From assembly GCA_019671005.1 (NCBI GenBank), contig CM033744.1, forward strand, positions 8,424,128 to 8,488,127: a stretch of DNA of 64,000 bases. The letters are read 5' to 3'. This DNA is from Hibiscus mutabilis (Eukaryota > Streptophyta > Magnoliopsida > Malvales > Malvaceae). Shown in pieces: positions 56,930 through 64,000 of the stretch (the stretch's first letter is position 1; each line of letters begins with the position of its first letter). A model generated the notes under the pieces. The model was not told the DNA's origin, made no database searches, and saw only the letters and a program-made list of their open reading frames with translations. Both the position numbers and the translations under genes were made by a program.

Positions 56930-59639
56930 TGTAACACCACGATCTCGATCCGAATCCGAAGTGCTATATTTGGATCTCCCAAAATGACCCATCAAAATTT
57001 TTGTTTAAAAATCACAACTTTGACATTTCTTAAAAATATCCATTTCCATAAATCTATGTAGATAAATAACATTTAAAATAAGTTTACAAAATAGGAGCTC
57101 CAATTTAAAACATACCGATACAAAATAATAGTTCAAATAGAGTTACAAATTTGACTGTGGTAAGGTCCTATAAATAGATTTCAGTCCTAACTAAAATATC
57201 AAGTATTGTATTTTGAGACTAGCTCAATGCCGGGAAGTCCTCTACGATGTGCTCCTCCAAGAGATAACCTATCAACCTACGCACAAAAAAACCACAATTT
57301 TGTACGCTGAGCTAACAAAGCTCAGTGGTACATTTATACTCTACCACAATTCATGAATATCATAAAACAAGCATGCATGATGATATAGTCAAGACTGCAC
57401 AAATAAGGTTTCACATATAAAGAAGATCATCTTCTAGCCTACCCTAGCTAGAGTTTACAATATTTGTCTCAAGACATCATTAATTAAAAGAAGTCTCACA
57501 TGTCATCACCAAGCATTACCATACTCGAGGTCATACAGCCCATCGAGTTACTCGAGCTCACAAAGCCTATCGAGTTAAAGCATATTATACCCTGATCACG
57601 CAGCCCTAGGGTAATATAGCTTTCAACCATTATCCATACAACAAGCATAAATAACCATACATGCCCTAAACATTGGACAATGAAGCCCTACATTACCCGT
57701 GCTCACACAATCATTGGGTTACAAGCGATTACATAGCCCTCGAGTTAGTTGGACCATATTCGGATCACCATAGCCACAAGTACGTCTGAGACATATTAGG
57801 ATCATAATAGCCACAAGCAGTCTTTACCTTAGGTCACTCAACCTACTCAAGTTCACATAGCTCATCGAGTTACTCGAGCTCACATAGCCCACTGAGTTAT
57901 GTTTTCTTGTCCGGTTCACCATAGCCACAAATAGGTTTCTAACCGCACCCATATTACATAGCCCGTGGATACGTCAGATATACTCAATCACACAGCCCGA
58001 AGTACATATTCCCTTATATAAGTGCCCTTGCACTGACTCTAGGACATTTGAATTCCTTACCATAGCACACAAGATACATATGCTCCCCGAGCATCCATAC
58101 ATCTCACCAAGAGATAAAAAGCATCAAGCTGAACCATTACAAATGCCCCAAGGCATATTTCAATTCGTTACAATTATTAATTCATGTCTTTCAAGTTCAT
58201 TCACGACATTCTCATTAGATTATATCATTATTCAAAGCAACTAGAGTATACAAGTGTCCCTTCAGCACCCATCAATGACCCTACACGCCACACAACATCA
58301 ATTGATCCACCAAGGTTCCCTATGGATTAGTAATACAATGAATTCACCCAAAGATTACCAAGTCATTAGCCATTTATTTCACACATGGTGTATTAATCTC
58401 GATTTTTTGATTTTACAACTCATTTTACACCTTTAGAGACCTATTGGTCCTTTTAACTTGAATTATGGGACCCCCGGATGCAAACTCAAACTTTTTGGGT
58501 AGATTGCTCAACGAGTATCGATACTCCTACATAGGTATCGATACACCCCTCTAGGTATCGATACTCATCTTCGAATATCGACACCCACATTAGGTTTGAA
58601 AGAAATAATCATGGCCCCGTATTGATACGCCCTACTTACGTACCGAAACTATGTACCGATATGCATACCTTATGTATTGATACCTTACTTGTACCGAAAT
58701 GCCCCTTGGCGTGCCGATACGCTATTCTGCTACAAGAATTGGCAATGGAATAATGGTATCGGTATACCCTTAGCTCATACTGATACCCCCTTATAAAAAT
58801 ACCTGAAAGAGCTCACTCCCAATAGAGCATATCGATACTAGCCTAGCCTATATCGATACGTGTGCCCAAAACTTTATTTCTAGAGTTTAAATTTCTCTAA
58901 TTTTTCCCCCAAAACTCAATAGTCTAACCCCAAATTAAGTCTACATGTTATGGGGAAGTTATTAGGTGGATTCCTACCAATTTTACCCATTATCAACATC
59001 AAATATTTGATTTACCATTAAAGGGGTTTAAAGCTTCTAAAACCCAACCTTTGCAAACCATAACCATACACCGAGCAAAACAATCATTTTAGGATCCTCA
59101 TGAAATGTACGAGTTAGAAATGTACTGACCTTAAACAAGCAAATCTGAAATGAAGCACCCACCAAGCTTCTTCAACCTCTTTTCCTTGGTTCAAGCTTCA
59201 AACTCAAAATCCACAAGATCTAAAGATATCTACCTTAGAAGATAGATCTTTGATTGCTGATCAACATTCCCTTGACAATAATTCTGGGATTAACACTCAA
59301 CAACATCAAGTTTTTAACTTTATCTTTGAATTGGAGTGGGTGTTTTGGAAGGGAAGAAGACAGAAATGAGATGGGAGACAATGATGAATTCATCATCCTT
59401 CAAAATGTAGAAAATTAAAGAGGCATCAGCCTTTGTCTCCTATAAGGGGTGATTTACCCTTTTGCCCTTCATTACCCCTTCTTTATCCACCCAAAAACCC
59501 AACATCCAAGCCCAATAACACAAGAAAGCCCACTAGGACTCTCGTGGAGCCCCTTTCTAGCCTAACGTCTCGATCCAACAAGCAAGACCCACAACTCAAG
59601 TTTACCCAACTCTTAGGTTCCAAAACCTAGGTTGTTACA
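56930..59639 (-). repeat. G1 5' LTR, intact, 2,710 bp
   Basis: TGTAACACCACG to AGGTTGTTACA on the plus strand. It is the uninterrupted version of the left LTR and proves the positions of the F1 and F2 insertions. Repeats inside: CATAGCC-CATCGAGTTACTCGAG phrases at 57530-57900 and the palindrome field at 58505-58870. Confidence 0.95.
58505..58870. repeat. GTATCGATAC palindrome field, uninterrupted copy
   Basis: Around fifteen sites in 365 bp: three near-perfect (GAGTATCGATACTC, AGGTATCGATACAC, AGGTATCGATACTC) followed by increasingly diverged forms (AATATCGACAC, GTATTGATACG, GTACCGATATG, GTATTGATACC, GTGCCGATACG, GTATCGGTATAC, ATATCGATACTAG, ATATCGATACG). Confidence 0.9.
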
Positions 59640-59644
59640 CCACA

Positions 59645-60445
59645 ACAGAAGCATTCCAAGAATCCTCCACCACAATCAATAAACTTGGATGATCCACCTA
59701 AAAACCAAAGAATTTGAATAGTTTATGGGTGCTAGCAAGATGAGCACGAAAAACCATATGACCATGGTAATGGTTAGAACAATCCGGGCCCAGAAAATTC
59801 ACCTTAGCACTAGGAAACTTGCGAAAAAAGGCACGGTTCACTAACATCCTATCCAACTTCCTAGAAAGAGGAGCTTTCTCCCTTCTGTTACACCAAGTGA
59901 ACATAAAACCAAAAAAGGGTGATCAACCACATCAATTTCCTCATGACAACTCAGAAACTCTTGGATTGCTCCTATCATAACTTGACTTCCATTAAAATCT
60001 GAACTCTCTTGAAGTCGAGAGATGATGTTGAAATCCCCAACCAAAATCCAAGAGGAATCTCCAATAACCCTCTTAACTTGAGCCAAATCCCTTCAAATGT
60101 CTAATATATCCACTCTGCTATTATGCGCATACACAAACGAGCAAAAGAAATAATCCTCCCTTTTACTTAACTTGCATGTAATCTCCTGTGCAGAGTTACT
60201 AACCTTTTCTAAGCTCCAAGCTCCCCTAACTAAAATACAAATTCTACCATTAGAGGCAGCCAAATAATTATTATAAAACTTTTAATCTTGAAACTGCCGT
60301 TCTATTATGGCTTCAGAATTTCCCTCCTAAACTCGTATTTCCAACAAACATAAAACTTCCACATCCAACTTCCTAGCTACTCGAAGAATAGTTCTCTATT
60401 TCACAGGGTCATTCAACCTCCTTACATTCCATACCAACATCATTT
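59645..60445 (-). pseudogene. LINE ORF2 endonuclease (L1-EN, APE-type)
   Basis: Minus strand from about 60445: MLVWNVRRLNDPVK, a stop, then ILRVARKLDVEVLCLLE, the N-terminal EN segment holding the Asn and Glu of the active site. Later come DSSWILVGDFNIISRLQESS (Asp/Asn pair in GDFN) and, near the end, FTWCNRREKAPLSRKLDRML then FLGPDCSNHYHGHMV (Ser-Asp-His-like end, with CSNH in place of the usual SDH). Frameshifts lie near 60087 and 59890. The C-terminal edge is the Ty3 insertion at 59639. Confidence 0.9.
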
Positions 60446-60826
60446 CAACCTCCTTACATCCCATACCAACAACATTCAACCTCCTTACATTCCATACCAC
60501 ACAATCGATCCCTCACGTCCCACAACTTATCAGCAGTTTGCTGAAAAACTCCTAAATCCATGACTTTATTAGGAGGCTGAACCAAAGGTTTCCCCCTAAT
60601 TTGTACTGGCGGATAAAACCCTAAAGATGGATTAACTAAAAAAAGTGAATTATGTTTCTTACCTCCATTCTCAGTTTGTGCCGCCTCAGATCCAATTGCC
60701 ACATCCACCACCACAGACCCAATCTTCCCAGCAACCTCAGTAGTCACTGCAGTGACCTCAGTAGCCTTTGTAGTGGCCGCAATGGCCTCCCCAACAGCCA
60801 CATCAACCGGCCCAACATCTGCAAGT
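60446..60826 (-). pseudogene. LINE ORF1/ORF2 junction region
   Basis: An Ala/Val/Thr-rich frame (60454-60801) ending in GVFQQTADKLWDVRDRLCGM runs up to the endonuclease start. It has no zinc knuckle or RRM that I can see, so it is either the C-terminal tail of ORF1 or junction sequence. It is cut on the right by the TR-GAG-like element at 60827, so the 5' end of the LINE is outside the window or lost. Confidence 0.6.
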
Positions 60827-61412
60827 TGTCACGTGGCTAGAGTTCCAACCAGCCCACCGTGCGGCCTTAGGCGATGTGACTCAAGACAAACGCCTAAGTA
60901 AGCCTTTTCAACCCTCTCAGAAGATCAAACTTCCAAAGCACCGACAAACGTAAAGCGTTCTACGCGGAATTGGATCAAACGAGATGAGTGAAGAAGAACT
61001 TCGAAAGAACGCTCAAGAACAAAGAAAGAACACTCAGAGGGTTTAGAGTAAATGCCTTTATTCCTTGGAAACTTGGATACATGAAATGAGGAGGGGAATG
61101 CCTCTATTTATAGTTGAGTTCCCTCTAATCCGACGGTCTATACAAATTTACATCGACGGCTAAGATCAAAGCCCACCAACCACAATGGTACAATCCTGAG
61201 AATATTCCCATCTATCTATGGTAACAAATCCTATGTATACAAGGCAAGTTTACATAGGTCAAAGTGGATGGATATGCCTTCTAGAATCTCCCACGGATCG
61301 GGCTAAGTCTGGTGGTCTCTTTGGGCCCAAGATCTCTATCTGAACCTCTTGGGAACCCTGGTGTGCACCCCATAGTGCCAATGACTCGGGCCTTGGCTGG
61401 CGGCCCGTGACA
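60827..61412 (-). repeat. 3' LTR of the TR-GAG-like element
   Basis: 586 bp, TGTCACGTGG to GGCCCGTGACA. The TATA region CTATAAATAGAGGC is on the minus strand at about 61108-61121. Sister copy in the opposite direction at 43646-44226. Confidence 0.95.
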
Positions 61413-61426
61413 ATCTCCCCCACCAA
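61413..61426 (-). other. Polypurine tract of the TR-GAG-like element
   Basis: Minus strand reads TTGGTGGGGGAGAT immediately before the LTR start TGTCACGG. Confidence 0.9.
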
Positions 61427-61508
61427 GCTTGGCGACGCCCTCGTCGCGCCTCTCAAGCAAAGTTGATATCGATCCTGGAGCTTCCTTGGCTTGCTTCCAA
61501 TTCGGAAT

Positions 61509-62507
61509 CTAGCTTGATTGTCCCCATAGAAGGACCACTCTCCCCATAAAGAGCACCGAACTCTGACTCGGATGTCCCCCCAAAAGGACTGTTCGCCTTG
61601 GCTCGCACCGCCATGCAAAATTTCCCGTCCCATGCACATCTTGATCGTAGGAACTCTTTTCTACCAGTTCTGACTTACCCCAATCTGGACTCTCCCGATC
61701 GTTGTGCACAAACTTGGATGCCTTCACGTTGAACACCGAACGAACCTTCAGAACTCTGAATGGTTGCTTCAGCCCGTACCAAGTCTTGGCAACTCCATCT
61801 GATGGGTTAGGTTTTCTGTGCCCTACACCCAACAAATCCAGCAAATCAAATTGTAACACACTATCACCGTGTTCAAGGTGTACCTCACTCATTTTCCCGG
61901 CATTTACTCTACACATCAATCCTTCGTCCCTGAAGTTTGATGCCTCATTGCTCCTCGGCAATGTAAATCCCATCGACATTTCTCTCCCATTGAAGTTTGA
62001 TGCCTCGGCCACCTCGCTCATGGATGGCTCCTCGACGGCCTTCATGCCAACTGCCTCGGGCAACTCTCGCCCATCCAAGGTAGTGTCCCCAACTTTCGCC
62101 TCCAACTCGATGCCTCCTTGGCTTGGAGCATCTTCGACAAGCTGAATGGCTGTCAGCTTCTTGGTTCCTCGCCCGCTGTCTCGGCACACAAGCACAATGC
62201 CCCGTTGTCTCGGATCCAAGATGCACACGACGTTGGAAAACGGAATGATGAGAGCTTCAATATTGTCAAGGAAGTTTAGTCCCAAAATAAAATCAAAGTC
62301 ATCTAACTCGATTACCTCAAAATTCTCCTTGGCCTTCCAATCCCCAATCTGTAACTCGATCTTCCGCACTGTCCCTACAACTGGAACTTCCCTTGAATTC
62401 ACCGTCTTGATCTTACCGATTGAGTCCACAACTTTAAGACCAAGCTTTTCGGCAGCCTTCCTGGACATGAACAGATCGCTTGCCCCGGTGTCCACCAAAG
62501 CACTCAT
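61509..62507 (-). pseudogene. Retropepsin plus long uncharacterised tail (TR-GAG-like)
   Basis: The N-terminus is an aspartic protease: SALVDTGASDLFMSRKAAEK (catalytic D-T-G), then PVVGTVRKIELQIG and FDFILGLNFLDN (the ILG flap-side box). About 230 further codons stay open with no domain that I recognise; the tail is Ser/Glu-rich, then has VLKVRSVFNVKASKFVHNDR and WRCEPRRTVLLGGHPSQSS. Gag and protease were one polyprotein: a TGA at 62511-62513 and a frameshift near 62640 now separate them. The TGA arises where a CGA is expected, a CpG-decay type change. The tail lies where RT would start in a full element. Confidence 0.8.
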
Positions 62508-62587
62508 CGATCATCCCGCCACGTTGATGTCGATAAACATCAACCCATTCTGCTTCTGGCCCTTCCTTGCCTTGACAGAATCCAATA

Positions 62588-63937
62588 TCATTGAGCCAAG
62601 CTTCGCAGCCTCATCACTCTCGGGCTCGTTCTCCTGGACTTCTTGACTCGATCAGGGCATTCTCGCGCTAAATGCGGCCCCTTACATCGGTAACACTTTC
62701 GATGTACTTTTTCTACCCTCAGCTTCCCCCCTTTGATGCTAGCGATTGCACCAACTCTACCGGGTTCTCCATATGACTCGTCGTCCTCTTGGACAATGGC
62801 ATCGAGGCGGCTCCTCTTCTTGGGATAGTCTTTCACTACGTATGGACCATCACAATGGTAGCACCTTATGGATCCTCGATCCTTCCGATCATCTAGTTTT
62901 GCATACCAATTTGGCTTGGTCGATGGCCTCTCCTTGCCATCATCGCTGCTATCTCCGGACACGTCCTCATCTCTCCCACCAATACCCTTGCCATGGGGCT
63001 TGGAAGACTTGGACTTCATGGACTTATAAGCACTGTAGTCGGTCAAGGACTCCGCAATAGCTAGGGCTTTGGAAAGTTTCTGTACATCCCTCCGCTCTAA
63101 CTCGGTCCTGGCCCATGGCTTCAATCCATCCATAAACTTGAAAAACGCGTCATTCTCACACAAGCCGGGGATAAGAAGTTGTAGCTCACTAAACTCCTGG
63201 ATGTAATCCGCAATGGATCCATCGTGTCGAAGCCTCCTAAACTTGGTCCTGGCTTCTTTCTCCGTGTTACTAGGGCAAAACTGCTGCTTGAACTCCGCTT
63301 GGAACTCCTCCCATGTTCCAACGCCCGTGCCTCCACTATTCTCATCAAGGCACCTACGTCGCCACCATAACAAAGCAACGTCAGTCAAGTAAACAACATC
63401 AGTATTTACCTTCTCAGCATCGTCTGTGATGCTCATTTCCCAGAAGTACCGCTCCATGCACCAAATGAAGTTTTCAACATCTTTCGCCAACCGGTTCCCC
63501 TTGAACTCTTTTAGCTTCGGAATGTCCTTCATCGGTCTAGGTGTCGTTGTGGTTAACACACCGTTCCGCATGGCAGCCTGATAAACCATCACTTTCGCCT
63601 TCAGATCCATCATTTCCACCCTCAATGCCTTCAGCATGGCTTCGAGAGCATCTTTCTTTCCCTCTAACCGATCACCCTGGTCATCCAGCTCCTCGAGCCG
63701 TGTATCCACCACGTTGAGTCGCTCCGCAGAATCCTTCTTAGATCCCTCAAGCCTAGTGATCCTCTCCTCGAGTGCCGACAACTTGTCCCTCGAGTTTGCT
63801 CGACTTCCTTTGTCCGCCTGGGTCTCTACACCCTTCTGGCTCGCAGCAGCATTCTCTCCCTTCTTTGGTGCTATCTTAACTCGATGCTTCGTGCCTCGAA
63901 CTAGCTCACGTCGCTCGAACAAGTCTCTGATACCAAC
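62588..63937 (-). pseudogene. Gag of the TR-GAG-like element
   Basis: An open frame of about 450 codons from the LTR edge. Residues 45-120 form a coiled coil (LSALEERITRLEGSKKDSAE, TRLEELDDQGDRLEGKKDAL). The capsid-like core follows: NFIWCMERYFWEM, TWEEFQAEFKQQFCPSNTEK and DYIQEFSELQLLIP. Then a basic linker and two knuckles: CYHCDGPYVVKDY (last Cys replaced by Tyr) and CYRCKGPHLARECP (complete). No ATG lies in frame before about residue 103; the frame is open through the primer site, so the true start is unclear. It breaks by frameshift after ECPDRVKK. Confidence 0.9.
63920..63937 (-). other. Primer-binding site of the TR-GAG-like element
   Basis: Minus strand reads GTTGGTATCAGAGACTTG directly after the 5' LTR: a near-perfect initiator-Met tRNA site. 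Confidence 0.92.
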
Positions 63938-64000
63938 TGTCACGTGGCTAGAGTTCCAACTAGCCCACCATGCGGCCTTAGGCGATGTGACTCAAGACAA
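63938..64000 (-). repeat. 5' LTR of the TR-GAG-like element, first 63 bp visible
   Basis: Starts TGTCACGTGGCTAG and continues in register with 60827-60889 to the end of the window, with two transitions between the copies. Confidence 0.95.

Larger units (their letters stand above)
41172..59639 (-). mobile_element. Ty3/gypsy element with gag only (G1), heavily nested
   Basis: Flanked by a perfect TSD CCACA (41167-41171 and 59640-59644) and inserted in the LINE. The right LTR (5' LTR, 56930-59639) is whole; the left LTR (3' LTR) is in three pieces: 41172-41209, 49848-51524 and 53849-54865. Each interruption is another LTR with its own TSD. The interior is only 2,064 bp and holds gag plus the last codons of pol. 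Ends TGTAAC...GTTACA and a PBS close to TGGTATCAGAGCC suggest a Tekay/Del-like Ty3 element, but class is not certain without RT. Confidence 0.93.
60827..64000 (-). mobile_element. TR-GAG-like Ty3 element (gag + protease only), runs off window
   Basis: The left LTR (3' LTR) is 60827-61412; the interior is 61413-63937; the right LTR (5' LTR) begins at 63938 and is cut by the window end after 63 bp. The interior is only 2,525 bp and encodes gag, zinc knuckles and a retropepsin, with no RT, RNase H or integrase and no room for them. This is the plan of terminal-repeat retrotransposons with a GAG domain (TR-GAG), non-autonomous elements known from plants. The left flank is CAAGT (60822-60826); the right TSD is outside. 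The visible 63 bp of the two LTRs differ at two sites, both transitions. Confidence 0.9.

Noticed and set aside
61259..61639. 126-codon minus-strand frame across the LTR/interior junction
   Set aside because: It overlaps the protease-tail frame and crosses the polypurine tract and LTR start; an overlapping shadow.

Overview
This is plant nuclear DNA, almost certainly from an angiosperm and probably a eudicot. It is a deeply nested transposable-element graveyard in which no intact host gene is visible. Three things point to a plant: Ty1/copia and Ty3/gypsy elements with plant-type primer sites, including a tRNA-Arg-like site typical of the Ogre/Tat lineage; a plant L1-type LINE; and fragments of a pentatricopeptide-repeat gene and of DNA topoisomerase I. 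The species cannot be named from the sequence alone.

Layout. 0-1.9 kb: a Ty3-type RNase H scrap, an organelle-like stretch and a PPR-gene fragment. 1.97-6.63 kb: a complete but dead Ty1/copia element on the minus strand (TSD CATTT). 6.6-11.6 kb: low-copy-looking DNA holding one orphan topoisomerase I exon with splice sites. 11.6-22.3 kb: the repeat-rich 3' region and 3' LTR of a Tat-like element, split by a second decayed copia element (12.8-19.9 kb), which itself contains a solo LTR (14.4-15.8 kb). 22.3-24.3 kb: small inverted-repeat elements, including a hAT-type MITE with a perfect 8-bp TSD. 24.3-37.9 kb: a fold-back element split by a pol-less Ogre/Tat element (24.9-36.5 kb) and by a Tourist-like MITE (36.9-37.6 kb).

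38.7-64 kb is one nest. The base is an L1-type LINE on the minus strand, with its RT half at 38.7-41.2 kb and its endonuclease half at 59.6-60.8 kb. It is split by a gag-only Ty3/gypsy element (41172-59639, TSD CCACA). The 3' LTR of that element carries two solo LTRs of one family (41210-49847, TSD GTTAC; 51525-53848, TSD GATAC). The first solo LTR is itself interrupted by a copia-type LTR, a solo LTR of the TR-GAG-like family, and a hAT transposon (44311-47162, TSD GTACATAC). The LINE is hit again at 60827 by a TR-GAG-like element that encodes only gag and a retropepsin and runs off the window end.

Nothing here works as an operon or pathway. The value lies in the insertion order, which target-site duplications fix at most joints; in two gag-only or gag-protease-only element types that must depend on other elements; and in internal tandem-repeat fields (3' regions of Tat-like elements, a GTATCGATAC palindrome field inside an LTR) that look like raw material for satellites or regulatory sites.
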